64,000 nt of DNA. Source: Vandiemenella viatica (lineage: Eukaryota; Arthropoda; Insecta; Orthoptera; Morabidae). Position 1 is the stretch's first letter; each line of letters opens with the position of its first letter. Shown here piece by piece: positions 54,110 through 64,000 of the stretch. The stretch covers positions 226,298,739 to 226,362,738 of the forward strand of contig CM061919.1 of NCBI GenBank assembly GCA_031002005.1, written 5' to 3'. A program made the translations under genes and the position numbers. The notes below the pieces were generated by a model, which saw only the letters and a list, made by a program, of their open reading frames with translations, had not been told where the DNA came from and searched no databases.

Positions 54110-55560
54110 TCAAAGCATATTCTAAACGTGAAGTCATGCTATATGCAAGATATTTCAGATGAATTGGACAAGGGAGGCAAAAGTTGATGAGGCGATTGAC
54201 AGAGTGAGTCATAAAATAGTTTTAAATAAGCTGAAATCTATTGTATTGGATGAATACTTACTTGTTAGGTAGAGGAATTCTCAAAACTAGAAATCAAAGT
54301 GTTAGAATAGGAAATACACTATCAAAAGAGGTGGAAGTAAATATGTGAGTGCCACAGGGAAGTGTATTAGAACCATTGCTGTTCATAATTCTAATGAATA
54401 ACTGTGTTGATGGATTACGGTCAGAGTCTAGGTGTTTTACAAATGATATAATGGTATACAATAGGATAAAAACAGGTGAACACTGTGAGCAGCTGCAGGG
54501 TGACCTGGATAGAATATCTAAATGGGTTGCTCAGTATGGAATGAAGATAAATGCCAAGAAAAATCAACTTATTAAGTACACAGATAAAAAAAGCTTAGGG
54601 TTAATTACGATTATAAGGTGGGGTCAGAATTACTTGTTGAAAGCTCGAAGTGTAAATATCTTTGCATAACGTTTGACAGGACCGCTAGGAATTTCGGGCC
54701 CGGGGTAAAATGGGCAACCTTTTTTTAGCTCTACAAACCCGGGCGACAATGGGCGGATTCTAGGCTTTAGGCTTCGCGGCCTTAGGGCCCCTACAGTTGG
54801 TGATCCCCCATCGGCCGGCTGGCCCGGGTACTTTTGACCCGCTTACTCCCCGCTAACACCGGCCCTGACCTTTGATAACAAACTCAATTGGGCAGAGCAC
54901 ATTGGACAGGTGGTAGGAAAAGGTTACAAAATCCTTCATTTACTGGAGAGGATGATGAGAGGATGTGCCAGAGAAGTTAGAGAGTTGGGTTACAAGACTT
55001 TGGTCAGAACATTGGTTGAATATGGTGGTGTAGTTTGGGACCCACATTTTGGTTATCAAATACACGAGTTGGAAGGTATGCAAAAAAGATCAGATAGATT
55101 TGTTTGTGGAAATTATCGCAGGACCCACTCAGTAACTGATATGATAAGGGAACTGGGTTGGGACTCATTGGAGTAAATGAGGAGGGTGAAGAGAGTGCTG
55201 CGAATGTACAGGGCATATAATGTTGGTGATGGAGCTTGGAGGAATATTGGTAAAAGAATTAGGAATAGTGCATGGAAGGGAAAAGGCGAGCGACCATGAT
55301 CACAAGCTTGCGCTCGATTTTATGCACAAGGGAGTGGGAAAATGTTCTTTTGTTGGTAATGGTAGTGATGAATAATTTTCCAAAGACGCTTAAGGAATTT
55401 AGAATTGAAATTTGTAAATTCTAATAGTGAATGGGGGAGGAATTTAACTTTCCAATTATAAAAGAAAATTTAAAAAATATGTATATAAAAAAGGGGTAAA
55501 TGGGTGACTGGGGGAATTGCCACCGGAGTGTTAGCTCCATCGCAATAAAAAATTAATAAT
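54110..55560 (+). mobile_element. CR1/Jockey-group LINE, 3' half
   Basis: ISDELDKGGKS-like start, MPQGSVLEPLLFIILMNNCV, active site decayed to FTNDIMVYNRI, LDRISKWVAQYGMKINAKK, then after a MITE insert FDNKLNWAEH, LGYKTLVRTLVEYGGVVWDP, RFVCGNYRRTHSVTDMIREL and GWDSLE. Ends GCCACCGGAGTGTTAGCTCC. Stop codons at 55176 and elsewhere. Best-preserved plus copy of the family that is also at 28395 and 43605. Confidence 0.85.
54677..54867. mobile_element. hAT-type MITE in LINE
   Basis: Ends CAGGACCGCTAGGAATT and CTAACACCGGCCCTG; flanks ACGTTTGA and ACCTTTGA differ by one base. It interrupts the LINE within the codons for TFDNKLNW, so the insertion is younger than the LINE. Confidence 0.88.
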
Positions 55561-55634
55561 AACAATAATAAAGAAATATATTACCGTCACGGGACCAAGC
55601 TGTCACATCACATGAGATCATTTATTGACTATCC

Positions 55635-55690
55635 GTATCGTAAGCAGTTCCCGCCTCTAATGACCTTGAAATCGAGGAGACACAAAACCA
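55635..55690 (+). mobile_element. SINE family 1, short 3' fragment
   Basis: CCCGCCTCTAATGACCTTGA block only. Confidence 0.4.
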
Positions 55691-56810
55691 AACACAGTAG
55701 TGGTCTTACCCAAACCGACGAAAATTACGATAATGGATCTTCATATTCCACCATCAACGATTAAAGCGTCAACATCAGTTACAGCAAAAGCGATTCTGCC
55801 ATCACCAGCGGCTGTAGCGGTAGCAGCCACATCTCCCACCAAAATTTTCTCCGTAAAGTCACATAAGACATCTAGTTACGTGATTTTACTTTGCTTGCAG
55901 ATACAACATATATATTCGCTTGTGTACCCAACGTCAGTCTTTTAGGAATTAACGACGTGCAGTCTTGGGCATAATTACTCACCTGACCAATGAAAGGAAG
56001 CTCACTATCAACAGGTCTGGCAGGAAGAGCTGTTGTCTGAGTGCATGGCGTGATGTATTGTTATCAGTATGCCGTCACTGTTTAGTGATTACGTTAATGT
56101 GGTCCCATCACTATATTTCGAAAAAGATTTCCCTTCGACAGAAAAACTCAGAAGTGTCAATACTTGGATGGACTCGAAACATACTTAACAGTAATTAAAA
56201 CATTAGACCAAATTTATACTTAAGAATTTAGTAAAATTCATGTTACTTTCAGAATGTGTTGCTTTGATATTGTAGATATTTTTCTTGGTAAATTGTGTCT
56301 AAATTGTAAAACTGCACAATTTTAACGGGACTGGGAGCAAACCGGTTCGCAAAAGTTTAATTAAAATATTATGGAGTTCAAATTTAAAAGGGAATAGAGA
56401 GAATAAAGTCAGCCATAAGCAATGTGTATGACCTTGCGCGGCCAGGTGGAAATTTCCCTACACACCCATTTTTTTCCCGTTTCCTGTACCCACCTACTTT
56501 TTCCATCTACTAATTTCAATTTAAAATTTTTTCAGCGTTTTTTGATAAATTATTCATCCCTGACCTCTTACCTACGAAAGAGAATTTTACCACATCTTTA
56601 TGCCTGAAATAGAGTCCCCTCTTTTAATTCTTCAACCAATATCTTCCCACGCCTCATGACCAATATACGCCTTGTACATTCCCACAACTCTCTTCACCCT
56701 CCTCATCCGTCACTGGTTTTGAGGGAAAAGACCAAATACATTCGATATGGCGTTATTCAATAATCATTAAACTCGTTACCTGGCCCATACAAGTTACATC
56801 ATACATTGAA
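55691..56810. other. No gene recognised
   Basis: AT-rich DNA with a few short frames without recognisable similarity. The stretch CGCCTTGTACATTCCCACAA at 56668 resembles the reverse strand of the LINE C-terminal region. Confidence 0.35.
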
Positions 56811-56811
56811 C

Positions 56812-57030
56812 CGAGCTTGGTAGGTGAGCGGCAACGCTTTGTCCTTGCATTCGCGAGGATGCGGATTCGAATCCCCACTCGAACATCCAGATTTGGGTTT
56901 TCCATGGTTTCACCTAATCACTCCAGGCGAATGCCGGGATGGTTCCTTCAGAAAAGGCTATGGCCAAATTCCTTCCCGTTCCTTTCCCTCCAGTATTTTA
57001 CTCCTTCTAATCACCTCGACGGGGCCAAAA
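56812..57030 (+). mobile_element. tRNA-headed SINE (family 1)
   Basis: Head ACCGAGCTTGGTAGGTGAGC, B box GATTCGAATCCCC, body CCAGATTTGGGTTTTCCATG, AATGCCGGGATGGTTCC, then CTTCTAATCACCTCGA. Near full length without a clear A tail. Confidence 0.85.
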
Positions 57031-57529
57031 ACAAGGTTTGTAAGGAAACTGCCTCCGGGAAATACTGTCCATCACAATTCATCACATTCAGTATTTCTCA
57101 ACCTGTGGTGATCCGCAGGTAGAATATTATACATTTTGATACGGTATTACTGTACTCTATAAGGCTACAAGCTAGTATAAGCTATAAGCCCAATTTTTTA
57201 AAAGCCCCGAACATTTGAATGACTGGACAAAAATCTGGCATTTGCAGGAGGAGATATACGACAGAATTATTCCTCCAATCTATTTATTTCCAGTTGGCAT
57301 CAAAAAGAGCGCCGTACGTTTAAGAATCGTTTTCTGGGGATCTTGTATGGGAGGGACCACGGTATGTGGTAGGTTTTGTAACATAAGTGTAATGAAGTAA
57401 ACATAAATAAAAAGTGTCGGGTGTAGTTGCTTTTATTTTGTGTATGTAGATCGGTGACAGTGAAGCGTCCAGCCTACAGTAACATTATTATTCATTTAGT
57501 TAATAAGTATTAAGAATGTGTTCAATATA

Positions 57530-58445
57530 CAGGGTGAGCAGGAATAAAAGAATAATCCTGCAACCGCAGATAGGTCATATCATATCCTACTATATGACAA
57601 AAAATTTATTTTAGTAAAAGTCTCACGATTTTTGAGATATTGATGTTTTAAATATTTTTTCGAAACATGTGTCTTTGTTCTGTATATTCCATGCCATTTC
57701 TACAAATTAATACTTTTTGAACCCTGTTTATTTTTCATTTACTCAAAGATATTTGAGTTATCTAAAACAAAGTTTTTTTTTTTGCTTAAAACTTAAAAAA
57801 CCTCATAAAAATCTTAAATGGTATCATTATTTTATACTTCGTTTAAAATTATTGTTTTATGTTAGTTCAATCTGCTAAAGAGACCATTGTGCATTTTAAA
57901 CATGTAGTAAAAAATGATGATAATGATTTTAGAAAAAGGGTTTTGCTATGGTGTGCATGCAAATAATAGACCGAATAAATGCAAGTAATGTTTTTTATTT
58001 CGTTAATCATAAAAATTGTTCTAAAAGGTCACCATTTGCTCTTATGCACGCCTTAAATATTTTGATACATGATCTTTTTATTCGGCGAGCACAACCTTTT
58101 CGGTAAATATGTTCCACAGCTGTTCTTATTTTCTCACGCCGGTGTGAAATCGAAGTTATCTCCGTCGCGTAAATTAAAACTTTTAGCTAGCCGCAATAAA
58201 AAAAATAAAAAAATAAAAAAATAAAAAATAATAAAAAAAAAAAATAAAAAAAAAAATCCAAGAGATTCAGGTCCGGCGATCTTGGTGGCTATTTAAGATA
58301 GGGCCGAGGCGCTCGACCCGCCTTCTTGGGTACCTGTTCTCGGAAAAGGGTGAGACCTTTACTAAAATAAAATATTGTTATATAGTAAGACATGATGTGA
58401 ACTATCTGGGGTTGCAGGATTATCCTTTCATTCCGGGACATCCTT
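57530..58445 (-). mobile_element. Tc1/mariner-superfamily element, degenerate
   Basis: Left end CAGGGTGAGCAGGAATAAAA and mirrored right end share inverted repeats of about 90 bases (AATAATCCTGCAACC is near-identical); TA flanks both ends (57528-57529, 58446-58447). The minus-strand interior near 58270-58330 encodes the WPPRSPDLTPLDFFLWG-like block (here decayed to PPRSPDL), and 58020-58130 the segment where SL..R...C...NGGHF is expected. A-rich low complexity at 58196-58258. Confidence 0.65.
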
Positions 58446-58839
58446 TATAATTCACTTTTGATAGTTCACTTCCACTTTCCGTAGGAATTAAAATCATGCT
58501 TTTAGATTTATCATGTTATTATGGTACAGTATAACATGTTGCATGTAATCATATACACATACGTAAAATTAGACCCATACAAGTAGTAAGTGGTTCGCAG
58601 AATTATTTTTAACAATTAGTGGTACTCTGGTTGAACAATTGAAGAAACACTGAATTAATTAGTAATTAAAATTATTAACATGTATGACAACTATAAATAC
58701 AATGTTTTACCTACCTACTAATAACTATAATCAATGGAGAAAGTGATTGCAGTTTTTCCCCATTATAATTCTGTATTATTTGCTTAATAGGTTAGTGCAA
58801 TACTTACGAGCTTAGCTACGAAATCGGAGATATTTAACT

Positions 58840-58990
58840 TAGTCCATTAACAAAATTTTGGTTGGATGTTCCTGAAGGAGTGATTTTCAAAAATAGGATC
58901 GTCAATTCTATTCTTCCGGGATTCACCGTTTTAACGATTATCCAAACCACGGGGCGAGCGCCCTGAACTCCACAGAAACATAGCAAGGCC
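58840..58990 (-). mobile_element. SINE family 2 body fragment
   Basis: AACTTAGTCCATTAACAAAA, GGTTGGATGTTCCTGAAGGA and ATTCACCGTTTTAACG match the fragment at 3375-3500 with many changes. Confidence 0.5.
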
Positions 58991-59117
58991 TTAATACCGG
59001 TAAAACTAACATTAGCGGCATGTAAAAATTCAGATTGTAAAATCTTTATACTTAGAATTCATAACGGTAACAGTAGAAAACTTAGATCTTTACTATTGTC
59101 TTTAAGCAACCATGTAC

Positions 59118-59201
59118 TTACACTTAATTTGGCGTTTAATTTCTTTGAGCGTCGTAATACCAGTTAGGAAGGCGGACACAAAAAACAAAAGGTAATTAGC
59201 T
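59118..59201 (-). other. Candidate coding exon, low confidence
   Basis: Between TTCAG and GTAAGTAC on the minus strand lies a frame reading NYLLFFVSAFLTGITTL then KEIKRQIK, a hydrophobic helix followed by a basic stretch. About 300 bases upstream, at 59499, CATGGTG precedes GTGAGTAC and could be a first exon, but the phase does not match. I do not recognise the protein. Confidence 0.2.
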
Positions 59202-60351
59202 GAATCGTTAAAATTTCGAATGCATAAACAGAAACAATCACGTTATCAACTGGAAACAGAATTTTACTATCAGCAAGACTATACCGCACACAGATCAAAT
59301 CAATCATTCCGAGAATAACCTAAACGACTGCACAGTAAATCAGAAATTTAATAACATATAGCCATGCACCATTATAATCGACACTGCGTAGTTTTAAGTG
59401 TTAAAAACGTTCGTTGAACATTATCGCATTTTTACAGAGGCCTGTGAAATGCGCATCACAAACAGATATAGCAAGTATGTCTGTACTCACCACCATGCTC
59501 TCCAGTGCTGCTGCAAGTGAGTTAGTCGTTGTGCTTATCGACGTCTGCCACTTTCGATAAGGAGAGCGGCGTGACTCAACTCACATGACGCACCAATCCC
59601 CGGAAAAGGCGTCAAGTGAATGGGCACCGGAAGCTGCTATCAAACAGGAGAATTCGTGGAGATTGCACGCAAACTTCAAGGTGTTAATACAAATGTTACT
59701 GCATTCATAGTAGTGATTGTACGTTCATCTCAAAGAGATTGTTGATATCGGGTTGTCTTTTAGCACATCCAGAAATGGAATCACAACATGTGTGTATGCA
59801 CAAAAACTATACTTCACCAAGTATGTATCGGTGAAGTTTGAGATCTGTAGATCCGCCCTGAAGAATTGTGCCTCTAATATAATCTTTATGCCACACAAAG
59901 TGCCTCTGCTAATGAAGGGTTAACTTACAGTAATCATATTGTTTCACGTGTTGTCGCTGTTAACTCTAGTGAGTGATGGTTCCTTCGCTACCAAAATTTT
60001 TCATTATTTTTCAGCTTGATGTGAATTACAGTGAAATATTAGTATATCTGACAATACAGTGCTCTCTGGTAGTGATCATGATACTGTGGCGATTCAAATC
60101 TCCGTCACAATCTTTTAGTAAAGATAGCGAAAATATTGTGTGTAAATATCGTGTACTCGTCTCATTAGCATTGTATTAATACCTGAAGCTCGGAAACACT
60201 TTGTTCTTACGTCGTATACTATAAGCTGTTAGCCTGTTAATTACGGCGTGTTATGGGAGTTGGCCCTAGAACTCCACTAATACAGCAAACCGTACAGCTG
60301 TTACGTTCAATTAATGGCACTTGGTAATTCCCATACACAGTCACACTCACG

Positions 60352-60546
60352 CTAATAAGGATTTCTTAATATATCGTTAAGAAATCGTAACACATTTTTA
60401 TTAATGTCGACGATTAGTTTTATACTTTTAACTTGCAACCTCCACATTACACAAAACAATTCAACAAAAATAACTTGCGGAACCTCGTGCGCGTCTTCCC
60501 GCGCAAGTATGCGACCACTAGTCCGTTCCGACAAAGAATGTACCAT
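60352..60546 (-). CDS. Hypothetical 64-residue frame with promoter-like upstream region
   Basis: The frame starts MVHSLSERTSGRILAREDAH in a CpG-rich context and drifts into an AT-rich, low-credibility tail, so it may be a first exon rather than a whole gene. Upstream on the same strand lie GCCGCCGCGCAAGCGCAG (NRF1-like, near 60675) and TTTTTATATGAGG (TATA-like, near 60645). I do not recognise the product. Confidence 0.25.
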   Translation of the reverse strand: MVHSLSERTSGRILAREDAHEVPQVIFVELFCVMWRLQVKSIKLIVDINKNVLRFLNDILRNPY

Positions 60547-60759
60547 ATTGTTCTAAGACTTACTAACTAAGATTCAATTGCTACCCCGTCCATGGAGGAA
60601 GGAAGGTATAGGAGACGAAATAACACTAAATCTGTGTAACCTCATATAAAAACTCGTCTCATTACTGCGCTTGCGCGGCGGCCAAAGGAATAACACCAAA
60701 ACATTAAGTTGTTTGCACTTTCATTTTCTAATATTCCAAAGTTTTCTATAATGCCAAGT

Positions 60760-63330
60760 TAGGGTTGCATACGGTTGCACACACAGGAAAGACAGGATAC
60801 AACCTGGAATAACGTTTCATAAATAAGTCACATTGTAATTATTGTTCTTGAAGTGTCTGATAGGTAACTGCAACATTACGGGCCTATCGTTATAAATTTA
60901 TTCATTGATCTCAACAGGATACTGTCGTTCTCAAATATTTGTTGGTGTAGTGTAGAAAATCAGCACATGTTACTACTTTACACATAAAAGGCTAGCCTTA
61001 TTGTAAACAAGTGTTGGAAGTCTTATTTAAGTGGGTCAAATTTTCATCGCGATACGTACAATGAATATGGTATTCTGCATGCTTTAGTCCAGTTCAATTT
61101 ACACTGAAAGTGTACGATGAAATTGAATTGTGATAATTTGTGCTGTGCGAACTATGAAACGTGATGAAGCAAACGATGTTAGTTACCCGAAATTTAGTTC
61201 GCGATGCATTTCATGTGATTACGTGTGCATCTACATAGTTTGATTTTGTAGCGACAATATTAATGGAAATGTGGGTAGGTTGAAATCTTCTGAATTTCAA
61301 CCCAAAACACCTCACTTTATCTCGAGAACTAAGCAGGACTACCGAAAAAAAAAAAATTATTCTTCATTTGGGTCCTGTCTCGTAGAGTTTCATAATAATC
61401 CATCATCAAATTGCTGGTGCCACGGTTGTCGTATGATTCCCTTGAGGTTTTTGTGCATATTCCCCGCATTTCTACGGCCAACCAATACGGCGACCCACTC
61501 CACTTCTCTCTACCCGGTGAAGGTCCATTGCGTCGTCTCCATATATTCCTTCCTCCATGACCCCGTCCACTACACATTCTACAATCTGTGGAACTCTATT
61601 TACATTTTATTACAATTATTTGTGTTAATTGTAATCAAAACATTATTGAACACACATTTTTAGTATCGAATTAATTGTTTACTGAGTAGAAAAAATGAAA
61701 AAGAATAAACTACTGTACAAAAATGTCAGACATAAATGTCACAATATCTATTGTAACATTATTGTGTATTACGGTTCCGTAGTAATTCATTTCTGGATGA
61801 GCACTTAAGTTTATTCAGCAGAGGAGGCGCCTTGTGATATAATTTGTTAGTCATGTTTTTATTTTTGTCATTGCAACTCTGTAGCCTCTAACTAGAGGTT
61901 GACGGTGCAAACATCAAATCCTCTTATATAAAATGCGGGATCTGGAGACTGTGCACGTAGTCTATAGCTTTTGGCTAGAGAACGGTCACGTGCCAACCGT
62001 CACTCGCAAATCAACAGCCACCATATTACAATCGTTCCTTCATATTGCTTTTTGTTGATTTACAACTAGATGCAGAAATTCATGTAAGGAGAAGGTTATT
62101 CCATGTCATCGCTACATTATATGTATCAGTTATAAGAACTAGGTTAAAGCATAACCTAAGAATTTTTTTGGCAGTATCTAAAAAACAATGAAGTTTATTA
62201 AAAACTCAGGGAAAAGTTCGTAATCGCGATTGTATCAGTCAAATAAATAACAGTTATCCGTTTTCGAAATTATAGTCTCCATCATTTAAAGTAAAATGTA
62301 TTTATTTAAAATAAATCCTAGCCAAATACTCTGACAATCTTACCAGAGTAAGGTACTTATATCACGAAAAATATCATTAAAAATGATTCTTATTCGTTTT
62401 TCCTTACAAGCTTTTCCAGAATAAATTCCTTCTACCATCATAGGCGATACCCGTCGTTTATTCATATGAGGGTAATATTAGAGAATGTTGTGGTTAAGTT
62501 GGCCAGAATAGCAACTGGCACATTTCGTTACAGTAGAATTCACTCTGAAATCAGTTTTTAAACAATTTAAACTGCTTTTATAAGCGCTATCTATCTTACT
62601 GAAGGTATTACTTCATGCTGAATGTTCCTGGACCAGGAATAAAACTGATGTTACATGATATAGCAAAAGTTTTTGCGATTCCTAATTTATTTTTAATTTG
62701 TTTCTATACTTCCGTCGTCATTAATTCAGTAGAAGTTATTACTGCATTGATTTGTGAACTGCAAACAAAATATGTAGAACATCATAAAATGAAGATAATG
62801 AGCAATATGTAATAACAATTCCGTATAATTAACTAGATGCAAAAAAATAAAAAAAGAATTAGCAAAAACTTGCGTTCAAACCATCATCTTTGACGGGCTC
62901 GAAGTTAGTATTATAATAATAAACTGTGTCAGCTATGACGTTGTCTGTTATGGCATGACGCAACTTTATGACGTCGCGCAATGACGTAACGATTTACGCC
63001 ATTATTCTTGTTAATGCGCGCATAAATTAACTGACAAAACACTGAAATAAAAGTATATATTGCGTTTAAATCGACATATCAATCATTAGATGCTTATATT
63101 TACATAATATTCTTTTCATATATAGAAGTAATCTTTAAATTCTTTGTCCATAGACATGTAAAATAAAAAAGCTTTATAATTCGAGCATCAATGTAGCGAA
63201 AGTTTTGGGTAGTTTGTTACTTAGCATGGATCAGAATCACAACTGGCATTTGACGTTACGGCAGAGGGCATGAATAATTTAGTTTTTTGTTTTCAAAATA
63301 ATTTAAACCATGTCCTATTATGGAAATTAT
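60760..63330. other. No gene recognised
   Basis: AT-rich. Frames such as 61271-61663 and 62615-62812 have no recognisable similarity. The phrase CCTGGACCAGGA at 62626 recurs at 63704 in an ATG-containing context. Confidence 0.35.
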
Positions 63331-63339
63331 TAATTCGTT

Positions 63340-64000
63340 TGAATTGAAATAGTTGCACACTGATTGCGATCTGTGCATCTTACACTACACTTAAAACGAA
63401 TATTACGTGGCAAAATGTAAGTTTATAAGATTTATTTTAATGTCCTTTGCTTTCACTGTGTAATACTATTGAGCCTATTATTTCAGCAACTGTGTCAGCC
63501 ATTCAAACGTTTTAATATCGGTCTGAATTACCGATAACAAAATAGAAATTTGTAAAAACCCTAGGAGATTTTTGATAAGATTTATATCGCTATGCATTAT
63601 TGCCACTAAAACGTGATAAAGTTCATGTATTGATATACGTGAGATTGAAGTATTGTTCTCCTGGCGGCATGTTTATCGTAGTACGTGGTTAGGTTGAAAT
63701 GCAACCTGGACCAGGATGGAAACAAAATCCTTTTGCTACAGCGCAAGGCACGAGGAATTACACTGAATTTTACGGAAATTATTACATGCTTTGAATGAAA
63801 GAAGTTCCAAATTGATCACGACATATGTGGTCTAAACCACAATTAAAAATTACGTGGCATAGCGTAAGTTGTTAAGATTTATTTTTCGCATCCTTCGTTT
63901 TAACTGGGGTCATTATTTCAGCCGATGTAAGCTGTGTCAGCAGTTAAAATATCGATATTCATCACGGGTATTAAGAAAGAAAAGTGTAAGAATCTGTGAA
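63340..64000 (+). repeat. Diverged tandem duplication
   Basis: ATTACGTGGCAAAATGTAAG at 63402 and ATTACGTGGCATAGCGTAAG at 63851 begin matching blocks with AAGATTTATTTT, ATTATTTCAGC and TGTGTCAGC in the same order. Unit length is about 450 bases. Earlier related words near 62510 and 63230 suggest further old copies. Confidence 0.6.

Noticed and set aside
4147..57030. Functional tRNA genes at the A-box/B-box stretches (4147, 35040, 48020, 50178, 51433, 56812)
   Set aside because: Each is followed by the same SINE body or lacks a pairing acceptor stem, so they are SINE heads or pseudogenes.
61271..61663. 130-codon plus-strand frame and the 82-codon minus-strand frame within it
   Set aside because: No recognisable domain, a low-complexity KKK/FFFF stretch from an A run, and mutually overlapping frames.
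1..64000. CRISPR arrays, rRNA genes, bacterial operons, integrated viral genes
   Set aside because: No regularly spaced direct repeats, no rRNA-like sequence, no polycistronic gene runs and no viral structural or polymerase frames were seen; all reverse transcriptases present have LINE-type motif order.

Overview
The window is a stretch of an insect nuclear genome that is AT-rich, intron-rich and densely packed with eukaryotic transposable elements. There are no operons, ribosome binding sites or other bacterial features. The repeat mix (tRNA-headed SINEs, Jockey- and CR1-like LINEs, Tc1/mariner, hAT, PIF/Harbinger and Penelope-like elements) fits an insect, perhaps polyneopteran; the species cannot be fixed from the sequence alone. 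The one host gene recognised with confidence is a NIPA-family magnesium transporter on the minus strand. Four exons (14827 down to 7297) join in a single reading frame; its 3' exons are missing.

Bases 1-10330 form a near-perfect inverted duplication centred on a gap of exactly 1000 N (4663-5662). Both arms carry NIPA exons 3 and 4, the same SINE, the same LINE tail and the same mariner element, and they are mirror images right up to the gap. NIPA exons 1 and 2 lie outside the duplicated part. The simplest reading is two haplotype contigs joined head to head, which truncates the gene model. Bases 11000-12800 (NIPA intron 2) hold Penelope-like debris, and 14830-16460 is the 5' flank of NIPA.

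Bases 16462-20570 hold a tandem-repeat block and a degenerate Jockey-type LINE, which itself contains a local inverted duplication. Bases 21866-23452 are a non-autonomous element with a TAA target duplication.

Bases 25163-40950 are a nested set of insertions. An old Tc1-like transposase gene is interrupted by a SINE, a hAT MITE and a hAT-like element with GCGGGAT repeats. A PIF/Harbinger-like element (27441-40706) sits at the end of the hAT-like element, and inside it is a 9.45 kb palindrome (29048-38494). The palindrome has arms of about 4.6 kb, Tc1-like ends (CAGTCGGGGACAG...) and flanking TA dinucleotides. Unlike the first palindrome it has no gap, its ends are sharp, and the host element resumes on each side, so it is the best candidate here for an undescribed mobile unit.

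Bases 41000-64000 are a mosaic of CR1-like LINE 3' ends, mariner and Tc1 fossils, hAT and Harbinger MITEs whose target duplications can be read directly, SINEs of two families, and unannotated AT-rich DNA. Two weak host-gene candidates (near 59100-59500 and 60350-60750) are noted. Apart from NIPA, no functional pathway can be reconstructed; the relations among features are insertional, not metabolic.
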